The position numbers and the translations under genes were made by a program. From NCBI GenBank assembly GCA_907165065.1, contig OU015534.1, forward strand, positions 11,911,686-11,975,685: a stretch of 64,000 nt of DNA. Direction: 5' to 3'. The stretch is from Caprimulgus europaeus. Taxonomy: Eukaryota > Chordata > Aves > Caprimulgiformes > Caprimulgidae. The notes beneath the pieces were generated by a model. The model was not told the origin of the DNA. It saw nothing but the letters and a program-made list of their open reading frames with translations, and did not search any database. Positions 11,106 to 24,000 of the stretch are shown piece by piece; the first letter of the stretch is position 1, and each line of letters opens with the position of its first letter.

Positions 11106-14100
11106 ACTAAGATTGCAGTGCCTAAGGGTGGGCCTCTGAGGATGCAAGATCTCCCTTCTGGATTATCGTAACGGTAGTAAGTCAGAAGATGAGTCTGAAA
11201 ACTGCTTAGGCAATGTTCCCATAGTACCTTATCACTGCTGCATCGAGGTGGACACCATAGGGTCCAGGCTGGAAATTGTGTTTCCCTATGCAAAGTTTCC
11301 ACCTTTATTATTTGTTGGTATTACTGTGCACCTGGAGCATCAGTCACAGATCAGCATTCACGGTGCCAGAGTCTGCCAAAAAGAGCTTATCATATAAAGC
11401 ATAAAGAAACAAGCAGCACAAGAGAGAGAGCCAGACAGCAAAACACGACTGAAGAGCAAGTCTCTGAGGGTCACAGCATTTTCACGCCATCTTGGAGTGT
11501 TTTCAAAATTGTATAATTGTAAAGGACATCACTAAAGGCTTTAGAGGTGACTAAAAAGCAGAAAGACTTTAGATGGTCTAGGGCTTTCAAGCGAGTTTTG
11601 TACAGCTCTCACCCAGGGAGAGAGGCAGAAATATCCCCCCTAGAGACACCACTCCAGCAATAAACAGGTACAGACATCACAGACCAGAGGTGGCAGGTTA
11701 TGAGGAAGGGATAAAAACTGGCAGGGCTCACTTGATAGCTACAGGGGCAAGACAATCCAGCTGTAATCCCTCATTCTGTCCACTTGCAGAATACTGAAGG
11801 GTAATAGGGACAGCCAGTTGTAAACTATTTTTGTCTCCATTCAGTTTTCCATCTCCTGTTCTCAGATTTACCAAGGCAAACACAACATATGCTAAAATAA
11901 CATGTGGAAACTCAGAGCCTTAGCCAAGAAGCACACTTCAATAGAAGATACAGCTAGAAGCAGGCTAAGTCTCCCAGAAAAACAACAACATTTCTAATAT
12001 ACTAAGCAAAATGAGTGGTAATGCTACTGCATCCTGACAGCATGGATGCTGCCTCTTCTGTACCTCTGTGATACTACTGGATTTAGGAGTAGAAGCAGCA
12101 TCACTCTGGAAGGCTTCTAAGTCCAGCGGGAAAGGGATAGGGAGATTGCAAAGGTCAGCTGTGCGCAACACAAAGCTGAATAAAGTCCGGGTATGCAATA
12201 CTCTGCTGCAGAGCAACAAGAGAGATGAAAAGACTGGAGAGAGCAGCTGTGGTAAATGGAGATTATTGCTCTTTCAAACTCTGATAACACCAGAAATGAA
12301 GAGGACGAAGGGCATGAGGGAAAGAAGCCAGGGGATGATGTACCAGTCACAAGATCTCACTATGTCTGGGAGCACATAGTTCACTGGGACCTCTGCTCTC
12401 ACCTAAACTGGAATGTGGTTTGCTCTATACCCACCATGCACAAGCACTCACTGTCACACAAACACAGGGTACAGCAGAACTGCTGCAATCCATCTGCAGA
12501 GGCTTTTGAAAGGTTTCTGCTCAGGCGGAACTGGATTAGATGTGGAAAGTGTGTTTCCACTAGAAAATAACCATCTTATCAGCCAGTGCTGCATTTCTCA
12601 GCGGTCAAGTAGACACAGAAGCCTAGAAAATGCTCTTCTACAAGTGGCAATATAAATGAAGTTGCATCATTTGCAGCAATTATCAAAGCAACAAGGAATG
12701 TTTATCAACAAGAACAGAGGTGCTGAGAGCCTGTAGTCTGGGTTGATGGTCAACTGCCAGACCCGCTAGCCCACACTTCAAATATATTTACCCAACTTTC
12801 TCAAGCGATGGAGAAGCCCTCGTCACCATCTGTACACGGCTCCATGGCCAGCACTTGTTCTGAATGTTCTTGTCTTCAGTTTCTAGAGTCGAGACATGCT
12901 GTAGAGTCTAGAGCATTTTGTTCCATGCTTATCTGTCCCACTGACAAGTTCTTACTCTGCCTGAAGAAGGAACACTGCAGATTGTGCTCAAGCCTTTCTC
13001 TCATCTTCTCACTGTCCCACTGTCAAAAGAGATGCAGATTTTGGACTATCCAACAATATGATACTTCTAATCTTTTATCATTTTTGTTTCTTCTCCCTGA
13101 ATACCTTCCCACTGACTAAGTCTAAAATCAAATGGTTGTAAATCCCCATCTCCCAACATCCTCACAGCACCCAAGAGAACTCCTGACAGGTTGTAAACTC
13201 CCCAAATTTAGCTTTTACTAATGTTTCTCAGTGTGAAACCCAAATACATTTTCTACCTAGTGTTTTCAGCAGCAAAGAACAGCAAAAGATGATGGAGACA
13301 AAAGCACTTCAATATATGGTATTACTAGAGTCTGGGGTTTTTTTAATGCAAAAATCTAACTATTCTTCACTGGTAGACTTGAGCTAATACTTCACTATGT
13401 TGGCTAGAGATTAGTTTCTTAGGCTTGATGACCAAGTTGAAAACCACAAGAGAAGGGAAACTTAATTCCAAGTATCAGTTGCAGACTTTAAACTTTGTGC
13501 CAGACATGTAAGCGACATGGCACCCTGGCTACACGTGAAACTGGAAGCTGCCCCGTCCACAGATACCGTCTCAGAAAGCAGCAACTTCAGAGGTGACAAA
13601 AGCCAGCTGGGACATGAAGGTGCACTGGTGTGTTACACATCACTTTGCTAAAACTCAGCAACGTGCTCATTCCCTTGGCTGCCAGTAGGAAGTTTCTGCC
13701 CTGTTTACCGGGAAGCATGTATTACGAATAAGCAGAAAAGCACATTCAGATAGGCCTACTGAATTTCAAACTTCATTTGTCCTATGTAACTGAGTGCTAC
13801 AGCTAACCTAAATACAGACAGACATGGGCCTCCTGTGTTGCTGGTCTAATACCAACTGTCGTCTTATGATTCACAGGACTAGGGAGCACGAGGCCAAGAC
13901 CAGCTCTAAAGAGTCAGGAGAGCAAATGTATTTTTATGCTGTGTTGTAAATGAAAAGGAATTCCTTCTTTTAAAATGTATTTATATGGTTTTATCCATGT
14001 AACTGAGAACAAAATACATTTCACAGTTGTAAGATAACAAAATGCTGTTGAAAAAGAGATTGTCCTGTGAAGAAAATAGAACTTGGAACATGTCAGATGA

Positions 14101-14384
14101 GCTGCATAAAAATACAGAAGATTATTCTGATGAATACTGTTTCACAAGTCAAAGCACAAGTGATAGCTCACATACGGTGTGTCAGAAGACGTGTTTGTTC
14201 TATGTGCAAACAGGGTGATGGATGGACTGTAGTACAGAATCTTTTGTTCAAAATGTAAGCAGGATTTTGAGCCAAAATTTGAAGAAATATTCCTGTTTTG
14301 AAATATCTTAAGAAAGACGGAAGTTTTTAGTAAAAGGAATGGATTTAGATAATTTATGTTTGTGTTGTGGTTTTTTTGTCTGTG

Positions 14385-14399
14385 AATAATAATAATAAT
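14385..14399. repeat. (AAT)5 microsatellite
   Basis: Five perfect AAT triplets follow TGTG in an AT-rich stretch. Confidence 0.8.
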
Positions 14400-15817
14400 C
14401 CTTCAATGAAAAAAAATCTAAAGTAGTACAGTTTTAGAAAAATACCAAAGACAGACCTTATACTTATAATCCCTTATAAACCCTTATAAATAATCACCAT
14501 TATTTACAGAGTATTTTATTCCCATAAGAGACTAGCTCCTTTATTTCGCTATTATTTTTATGACATACTTTATGAAATGTCATACTTGTATAACATCTAT
14601 TAAAAGAACACCAGGCCTGAGAGGCCAAATCCACGTGTTAGTAAGTGCTGAAGTAGGACAGCCCTACAACTTCAGATTTCTGAAGGATTTCTGTTGTGAA
14701 CAGTGACTTTCTAATTTTCCCACAAGAATTTTCTTATATCACCATATATCTAAGTTTTTTGCAAACAATACTTTCATATGCAGAGCATTTCTGCAATATT
14801 TGGCATGTATTACACCACTTTACAGGGAAAAAAACCAGACAAGATACATGCCCACAGTTTCCATTGCCTCCTGATACTCTACTTCAGACACCTTATGCTG
14901 CATTTTCAGAACATTTGTTAAGCTCACAGTACAACTCCATTGGCTTTGCTGATGCTGAACACCCAGCTCTCCTGCATATCCGCCCCCTGAGACTTAAATG
15001 TGTTTGGGGAAAATTCTGGACTAACTTGCTCAGCATCACATCAGGTAAAGGTTGAACCACCTCTTCAAAAAGAATCCTGAGTGTCTGTGATCAGAAGACT
15101 ATTCTTTCTCCTCTCCTTTTCCATCTCCTATCCACAACATGTTCTACAGCTCCTGTAACTACACACACCAAGGCTGAATGTCTTGCATTACAGGAATTAG
15201 TTTGAGTCTCAGTCTTCCCTCTCCACTAGATAGACAGATGTGTTCTAAAAGAGCCAGGATGCAATTATGCAATTAAGGGTAACATCTGCACAGGAGAATT
15301 GAACTAATGCTGAAAACTCAATGTTATTTTTTGCCTTTTCCTAACTTCCAGCAGCTTGATTTTTATAACCATAAAGCTCTTTAAAAAGTTTCAAAGGGTA
15401 AGTATGTTTAAAAAAAATAAACTCAAGAAGAACTCCATCAAATGGAGCAGTTAAACCCAGGACACAGTTGTCTAAGGGCAACTACAAGCTCCAGTAAGCT
15501 ATTGTATTCTAGATCAGCTGTTAGAGGAGAAAGAAAAATGCACTCTCTTATAGAGTTCCTGAACCACTTACACCTAACAAACCTGCAAGTGTTTGAGGAG
15601 TTCCTTGCTGGTTGTAAATGCTTCCCTTCTCTGATGTCCCCAGTGCCTATCACTCTTCAACCTCCAACCTCCTGCTTTGCTCTCTCACCATTCACCAGAC
15701 CAGGCTACTGCTCCTCCAGGTTGCACAGGTGGCTGGCAGGAGAAGGGGTTCCTGAGAGTCCAGGAGAGATTCCCTGCTCCCAGTTCATGCCCCAATCACT
15801 TTGTGGAGAAGGAGTTG

Positions 15818-15884
15818 AATCATGGAATGTATTGGGTTGGAAGAAACCTTCAAAGGTCATCTAGTCCAACCCCCCTGCAGAAAA
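15818..15884 (-). mobile_element. CR1 LINE 3' tail fragment, antisense
   Basis: The plus strand reads GAATCATGGAATGTATTGGG, then TTGGAAGAAACCTTCAAAGG and TCATCTAGTCCAACCCCCCT. This is the reverse complement of the conserved CR1 3' end (the AGGGGGGTTGGACTAGATGA to TTCCAACCCAATACATTCCA region). Similarity stops abruptly near 15884, so only about 67 bp of tail is present. CR1 insertions are typically truncated at the 5' end, which fits. Confidence 0.85.
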
Positions 15885-17068
15885 CCTATTTTATTCCTAC
15901 ATCCCAGGAGAAGCTGCTGCATCCCAACTAACCACACCAGAAGGGCATCTGACCAGCGCAGGCAGGGCAGGGGAGGCCTGGTGGGACAGACCGTGCCCAG
16001 CGCAGGCAGCACTGCCAGCACCTATCAACCCCTGTGGAACATCAGTCGGAGCCATGGGATTTCACAGAACAGCGGGAGCCACAGCAGGCTGCCATGGAAA
16101 CACACGGAAACCAATTCCCAGCCACTGCCCTGAAGAATTAGAGAATCTCAGAAAAATAGGGTGTGACACTATTCTTTTATTTTTATCTTTTTAAACATAG
16201 ATAAAACTGTTCATTTTCAGTAGCCTCATCCTGAGACAGCTAAGTTATTTTAGCTGAACTTTCCAGCTCTGCCAAACACGTGGCACGGAAAACATCGACT
16301 CAAAGATGACAGCGTGATAAAATGACAGAGCATTTTCCCCACTGCCTATGACAGAAAACATAGGGTGATTCCAACTATAAGCACAGCTACCTGCTCCACT
16401 TAAAACAGCACGCCTCCAGAAAAAAAATAAATACAAAAATTAAAAAGCTGTCTTTGCAGGCTCCAGTGACAAAGCACGAGGGCATCCCAGGGCATCTGAG
16501 GACACCCATCAGTGAAGTTTTTTTTAGAGAGCTGAACTAGTTCATGAGTTTGAATACAAACAACAACTCATTAAACAACACATATTTAGACTAAACTCTT
16601 GGCACATTACAACAAAAAAAGCTAAAGGATCACCAGAGAAAGAATTATGGCCTAAAAATCCTCATTGCTTTCAGAATTTATCTAACAGTGACTCTCTAGG
16701 GAAATTTTCACATTGTTTTTACAGCAAGAGTACACAGAAAATCTGTCTTCTCCTATTCTGGCATCTTTGCTGAAACAAGAAGCCAAATAATTTGTATGTT
16801 CACTGAGTGTTCATATAGAATATATACAAATTATTCAGCAGCCTTTAGGAGGAGAAAGCAGAAGGGTCAAAATAACAAGAGGTTGGGAAGATGCCAGGAA
16901 GATCCTGCCCTGCTTTATTTTTTAGACTTGCATTTATAATAGCTGTTTTACAAAAGGAGCATTTTTAAGTAACATTATTTAATATCCTTAAAAGATGAGA
17001 ATTTAAATAAACTGTAATTCAAACAGAACATTTACATTTAAAGAGCTTTTTCCAAAAGTGCTGATTAC

Positions 17069-17199
17069 CTGGGCAAAGTTCATTTAATGGAAAATGGCCA
17101 GAATACAACTGATGGACCAGCTGAGAAAAACTTCCAAGTGGATCGACTGAAAGCCTTGTGCATTCAACAGCTTGGCCATTTTCCTCCAATTTTATGTCT
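17069..17199 (-). other. Exon-like open segment of unknown identity inside the ST3GAL3 intron
   Basis: On the minus strand a T-rich tract ending TTTTTTTAATCAG is followed by 131 open bases and then CCCAG|GTAATC, a reasonable donor. In the open frame the translation runs DIKLEENGQAVECTRLSVD, then PLGSFSQLVHQL and YSGHFPLNELCPG. The segment lies in a minus-strand open frame of 112 codons (17019-17357). An exon with these borders would start in phase 2 and end in phase 1. It therefore could not be spliced into ST3GAL3 between the flanking phase-0 exons without a frameshift. I do not recognise the peptide. It could be an exon of a nested gene, a poison exon, a pseudogene piece, or chance. Confidence 0.25.
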
Positions 17200-17874
17200 C
17201 TGATTAAAAAAATAAATAAAAAATAAGATACTAACACTTTTACAAACCTGGTCTTAACTAAGAAGAGAAGAAAAATCCTAGACACATCCCATAACTTCAC
17301 AACTGTAAAAATACAATGTGAGGTCTTCCCAGAATCTCTCTTGCTTACTACCTTCACATAACTTGCTTTATTTTAACTTCTGTTGTCAGGACAAGTGTTC
17401 ACATTAAATAACTGTGAGTGCTGAGGTAGGAGAGAAGCTGAATCCAAAGGGGGAGGAGGTCAGGGATTCACACCCCACACACACAGGAGCATCCTCTTTT
17501 CTCGTGGTTCTTGGGAAGAACCAGAAGCACCACACACAGCTGGAGCACAGGGGTAGAGATAAATTTAGGAAGATAAAAGCACATGGGGCGTTTAGTTACC
17601 TCAGTGTTTATTATAGCAAACTGGAGATGTAGGTCAACCCCCTGTCCTGGAGCCCTCAGTGCTTCGAGGGAGAGAAAACGTTACAAATTGCTCAGACAGC
17701 ACTAACTATGCAAGCAATCCTCAGAGCTCGCCAAGGAACACATGTGTTTCAGGCATAAATCGTCCAATCTATTCCTTTCTGAATTAACATCTGTCATCAT
17801 GACACCATTCAAAATGACTGAAGACTGGATCATATTAACAACTACACATCTTGGACAAATATTTACTGTTCAGA

Positions 17875-17888
17875 TTTTTTTTTTTTTT
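17875..17888. repeat. Poly(T) run, T14
   Basis: An uninterrupted run of 14 T is followed by AAAGTTTAAAG and A8. There is no recognisable retroposed body beside it. Confidence 0.8.
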
Positions 17889-20800
17889 AAAGTTTAAAGA
17901 AAAAAAATGCAGATAGCAAAATTCCTGGAGCTGTGAAAGGGGAGTCTCTGTTCAGCCACTGATAGAAAGCTTATGATTTTATTTCCAAAATTAAATCAGT
18001 GTTTTTCTCCTGCTCTGTGAGTCTTCACACCACACATGCATGAACTCACAGCATCCTGTGGTGTTGCAATGCTTTCTGAAGGGCTCTTCTGGGGAGTTTT
18101 GTTATGCTGCAGGTTGCTCACCTCTGAGACTCCATGAAGCCTTCTTCCTCGGGATGCAGAAACAGATCTTGCTAATTGTGCCCCAGGAAGAGAAAATTTT
18201 GCTGCGACCCTTGAAGATGACTAGGTGAAGCAAATAATTTACTTTCATGAAAAGCTACCAAGGGTATTACTGGCTTGCTGTCCTGCTCCTCACAGTCAAC
18301 AACCAGGTCAGAGAGAGTGAGGACAGGGGTTGGTGGAGTCACAGAACAGGATGGTGAGAAGGCAACACAAGAGTGCAGCCCCATCCTGGGGCTCCCAGCA
18401 AACAGAATTTTCCCAGACACTGGACTAAGTCTGTATTTCTGAAAAGGATGTCAGCAGTCAGTGCTCACCTCTGCAAGTACGTCACTTGAGTGTTATAAAC
18501 ACAAATTTATATGAAATTACATCTTTCCAGGCTGACTTTATCTACTTTCAGCTCCTAGCCACCACAGTGCTAATTCTTATCAGCACTGCTCAAAAAGGCC
18601 AGGAGAGATCCTGCTGACAATCCTCTTGGACATCCTGCCCATGAGAGAGCAGTGCTTCCTCCATCTGCAACTTCTCCTTCCAGTCCTTTACTTTCACGCT
18701 GCTTGAGTGAAACTTTATCGAGATGTCCAGTCTTGACTTTAAGACTTCAAGAGCAAATTCATCAAGCCGTAGGGCAGATGTAGCAAAAATAATTATATTG
18801 ATATAAATGTGCTGCCTTTTTCAGTCGTTTGCCTAGCTTCAGATATACTTCTGCCTACTAAATTAAAAAGTCTTCTCAGAATAAATGTTCCCTCTAGGTA
18901 GCTAGAGAGATACTACAAGTAAATCTCCCCAGAATCTCATGCATAAGCTAAATAAATTGAACTCAAATCTCTTGGACTAGGGGAGGCTTTGCAGACTTCA
19001 AATGATTCTTGTAGCTCTTTACTGAAGTGTTAACACCAAACATCTTTATTCTACTAACACTTGCATGAATAGCTGATACCCACTGGGCAAAGTCTCAGTT
19101 TCACTGCTGACGATGTTCTGTGACTTCTTCCACGTGCTGGATTCACAAAGCAGTGCTCCAGTGTGGAGGAACATCTGCTGCACATGTGGGCAATGCAATA
19201 TCCTCAGCAGACATGGGCTGCACTGGTGGTAAAGCCATGTATGACCAGATGGAAGAGACACCCACATGTCTGCATGTGAGACCAGGTGGAGATGATGCCG
19301 TGCGAGCTCAGCATTTATCTGCTCATCTGGTCTGCCAGGTGCCCAATCACGTATGTATGGGCCAGTGAACATGCATGTCTGGCCAGCATGCAGCCACCAG
19401 GCAGTAGCGAGGGATAAAAGAGAGGAGAGAGCATACTGGGTATTTATGAGGTGGAGGAAATCTGAGAGTATTGTGGTCCAAGAGGGAGGCATGATGGAAG
19501 AGGACATAAATCCACAGGCAATCGGGTAATTTCATTAGCTCTCCTGTTTATGGAATTGTGTGTTTCATTAAGAACAACATCAGATTTGGAATGAATTTCT
19601 TTACATTGCCTCAGATATTCCAAGCCTATCTTTGATCAATGCAGCTAACCAGTATAACCTGAGCTTACATGCACTATGACCTTGAAATGCACCTACCAGG
19701 ATTTGCATAATATTGATGTGTAAATATTGCCAGAGCCTGCCAAAGCGGGCGAGTGCAACATGAGCACCTTCCCGATGCTTTTTCAAGACAGCTGAGCTAC
19801 CTCTTCAGTTGGCCCTTGCTCATGTTGGCTTTTCAAAAGAAGAGATGTGGAATAACTGCAACTCTTTAAATTATCCATCTCTTTTAACTGTGGTTGAGTC
19901 ACGGATGAAGGAGAAAGGAGTGATTAAATACCCAGGGAAGGGCAGCAACTGTCAGTTGGATGGCAGTAGGCATCAGAAGAGACTGCGTGATGACAATTTT
20001 AGGAAGAAACTGTCTCAGGATAAAGCAGGATGGTGAGGCAATCTCAGAAAGGATGGACTACTAGGGCAATGATTCAGTCTCTTCAGGGGGTAAGTTCTGC
20101 TTGTGTCTCTTCATTTAAGAACAATGTGAAGGAAAAAGAACTAAATAAGAATAAAAATCTAATTGGAGCTCTCTGATTTTCATGTCACAGCTAGGATTAC
20201 TGAGCCAGAAATGAAAATGTCCTGGCAGATGGGGGATAAAGGTTCTTTAAGGACTACCAAAGCCTAGCATAAATAAATGCTTCTCATCTTTTAATAAAAG
20301 TATAGTGCAAGGAAGACTTGAGTTAGGTAATAGTAAGCAAATCAAGGGACAAAAAAAAAAGGACAAAAACAATCATGGTGTGGGAATGACTGGAAGGGCA
20401 GGCACACCAATAATTTTATTTGAATTTGAAGGAGAAACGGTCTAAGATTGGGGTAATCAATGTTATGCCTACAAATATAGATACTTTGCAAACTTTTGAT
20501 ACCTGGAATTACACAGAAAACAGTGTACATAGGGTTGTTTTTATTTTCTTCATATGCCCTAGAAGCTTAGGTCAATGTGGCTACAAACTTCCAGATATTG
20601 ATGACTATTTAATCCAGGTGGACAAGTTTTATTGTCCAGCATGCATCCATCTGATAATGTGAAATGCTACGAAGGCACACTGCGATGGCATCGGAGCAGC
20701 CCCTGTCACCAGCCGATGCCAGACAGTGTAGTTACAGACACACCAAGCATGCCTGGGTGGGAACAGCTCTCAGCTATGTAGTGACCTGCCTAATCTTATT

Positions 20801-21015
20801 ACACTGTTGCATGCAGGTATGTATGAAGGGCAAGCTCCAGCCTGCACTTTCCATACCAACAACCTTCCCCTGGGAATCTGTCCAGAAAGTCTCCCTCAAG
20901 ACCCATGTTGCAAACTGGGTCATTTGTCTACTGAGGTTCCTGTATGGTCCTCACCACAGTGCTGCCTGAAAGCTTGTTAAAAGCTGTACAATACAGAACT
21001 AAGGTCTCCTCCATT

Positions 21016-21074
21016 TACTGGTCAGCAGGGACAAGGTTTTGTATCTACTGGTCAGCAGGGACAAGGTTTTGTAT
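21016..21074. repeat. 30-bp perfect tandem duplication
   Basis: TACTGGTCAGCAGGGACAAG followed by GTTTTGTAT occurs at 21016-21044 and again at 21046-21074, with one base between copies (period 30). The two 29-base copies are identical, which implies a recent slippage event and possibly length variation between individuals. Confidence 0.95.
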
Positions 21075-24000
21075 AGCATACCTATATATCTTCCAGCCTC
21101 TCTTCTAACTATGGCTGGAAAAAAAACTGGCTCACCTTCCTTCATAAAGAACCAGTGTTCATACTTCTCCTTATGTCTTCTGGAAATTGCTCTGATCTCC
21201 TAGGCTAGTCACGGAGAAGGATTTATTTCTTTGTATGCAAGTCTTCCTTGGTTATTTTGGGCCATTCCCACCAACGCACTGCACAGAGGGGGCAAGTCCT
21301 GACAGTGGGACCACAACTCCTCGGGCAGTACGGCCTGGCCTTCTGCACAGCCAGAGAGAGAACAAAACCTAAAAAAAAAAATCAATGTTGTCCCAAGAAT
21401 CATCCCAGAAAGACAAACTACCTCTCAGCTACTCTCTGTCAAAGGAATATGGAATATTCTCCACAGAATACATCATGCAGACTCTCCCACCTCTTCTCAG
21501 TTGGAGACTTGATAGGAGCCAGAAGAGCCTGCTTTGTGTTTTCACTTTATTATAAGGCATTTTCTCTGCTTTAACCTTTAGTAACAGTTCAGCTGCCTTG
21601 ACTGAGGGACTGAACCATCCTGATGTGATAAAATATTCTCTGCTATCAATTCCTCCTAAAATATCCCCACAGTCTGTGAGAGGAAATGGCCTTTTGCACA
21701 GTGTGCTAGGACCACAGGCCAATCACCACTGAAAAGGCTTTCTTGCCTCTTCCCCAGTGCAAGCCTCATCATGTCCTTTATGCACATTAGCTGTCTTACT
21801 CACCAGCCATGCCTTCCTGTATTATACTTTTGAAGGGATTAGTTATAAATTACTGTTTATGTGAAAACTCAAATTCATGAAAGAAATGGGAGAACCCTTA
21901 AGCTGACTTCCCAATTCAAAAGCTTCTTCTCATTTATGATGGAGCAGCAAGTCCAGCTTCTGTCCCTTCGACTTCAGTCCAAGGAGAGCAGAAGAACACA
22001 AGGCAATGGCTACCCAGGCATTTCTCTAAGCAGATGGGCTAGAGCTCTGTATCAGGACAGGATCAGGCATCACAAATCTGTAACCAAGCTTTGCATTCAT
22101 AATACATTAAGACAACTAGTGGTGGATTTACAGCTCCACCAAAAACAGATGAGGATTCTATCTCACAGTCCTTTAAAAACTGAAAAGACCAACTGTATAC
22201 AAAATATTTTAAAGCAACAAGCTCCTGGGAGGATGAAAGGGAATTAAAATATTTGCAATCCAGAAGCAGACTCTGGAGTGAAACTGCCAGTGGCAGTGGC
22301 CACTCCATTTGTCACCAAAGGCGAGTGACAGCACTGGAAAAAACAAGTTCTCCCTCTCTAGCCCAGACCCAGAGAAACCATGCGCTCAAGTGCTGGGCTC
22401 AAGTTCCAAACAAGCTGGAAATACATGCACATGGATGAAGATTTCCTTGGGGCTGGACAGCAAGAACAGATTCACAGCCTCTCGATTGTCTTCAAGTCTA
22501 TAGGTGGAGCATGGTTGCTCCTCAAGTTGTTGGTTTGTTTTTTTTTCAGGGATGCAAAACAGCCCACATGCTAGGCTATTTCAGAATCCAAGGAATCCAC
22601 AGTGAACTATGAGGCTGTAACAGTCTGCCCTAGCAAACACATAGCGTGACAAGGCCATTAACTAATGGAAGAAGAGAAGCTCTAAACAAAAGCTCAGCAG
22701 ACAGTGAGGGCTCTGGCAGCAGTTCTGCCTTGGCTCTAGCACAGTAACACAGGCTGATCAAGGCAGGAAGGTATTGTAACACACATTTTAGCAGGACTAG
22801 AAGTAACCTGTTGACTTAAAGCAGAACTGTAGCTTCCAAATAAAAGGTTAAAAAAAAAATCTCCACTGCTGCCACATCCGTAAGATCTCCACAAGCAGCA
22901 GTCACGTGCTGCGACAAAGAGGAGAGGTTATGTCATGCCTACTGCTGCAGTCTCAACATCTGCTGCAGGATGACTGCTTTTCAGATGGCATCAGTGCCAT
23001 GTGCAAGTCATCAGAGGCATGTCCCTGCAAGGGACACACAACCCAACTTGGCCCCGCTCGCGGGCAGGTGCTCACTCGCTCCTGTAACTTTCACTACCAA
23101 AGAGAGCTTCAAGGTGCCGCAGGCTCTTACTGCACAAGTGACTCCTCCTGGCAAAGGCTGCAGAGATTCCTGCTGGAAGCATTTGAGGGCTCACTACTAC
23201 ATCAGAAGGAAACTCATGAGCTGCCAATTTCTAGTGAAACCTTTGCCCTCACTTGGCTGCTTTACCACCATGTGCCAGACATTCAGGGAAGTGAGCCCTA
23301 GCAAGCAAGAGAGCTCCTTCTGATTCACTAATGACAGGCAAAAATCCACCCTGGGATCAGCCTCAGTGTCAGGCTGCGTGCCCTCTTTGTTTCAGGAAGC
23401 ATCTACTCCCCATGCAATAGAGAAACCTTCAGCTTTTGAGCAATGTTTTAATAGAGAAGAGCAGTATATGGCCAAACTTCCTTCTCCCTATAATTGCTCT
23501 GGTACTTTGGGTATTCAGGAAGAACTTCAGTCAGTGAGAGACCCAGAGTGAGGCAGGATGGTACAACAGTGGGAAGCAGGCAGGGTGGATCATAGTATGT
23601 ATGGGTAATGTCTCTTGGCAAAAAGAACAGTCCAGGAGAGAGTGTAACTTTCCTGAGTGCCTGTCCATGAGTAATCCACCTCTGGGGACAAACTAGCAGC
23701 AGCCATTTCATCAGATGAGGGGTGCCTGGAAGTGTCAGTGGCTCTTGCAGCAATGACTGCAAGTCACCACTGCCAGACCAGTCACTGCAGACGCACGAAC
23801 AACTCATATCTGCAACCCTTCTGCAATAATCATGGGTTCACACGACTGCAGGCTGTGGGACTCCAGCCCACTTCCCTTCCACTTGCACACTGACATATTA
23901 GGTCAGCACGGTGCAATCCTCCCCTCTGCTAACCGTGTCACCTTTCTCCATCCCACACTCCTTTTCCCCCGTTCACTTACAACAAGTACAATTATTTTCT

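Noticed and set aside
10586..11302. Several overlapping open frames in both strands around 11 kb
   Set aside because: They result from the high GC content of the CpG-rich block, which has few stop codons in any frame; peptides are low-complexity Ala, Arg and Pro.
19046..19507. Longest open frame of the track region, 153 codons on the minus strand
   Set aside because: No recognisable domain, no clear splice sites, and frames of this length are expected a few times by chance in 64 kb read in six frames.
22906..23301. 131-codon plus-strand open frame with many Cys and Ser
   Set aside because: No family resemblance and no flanking splice or promoter signals; an overlapping second frame (22970-23323) is also open, as in chance cases.
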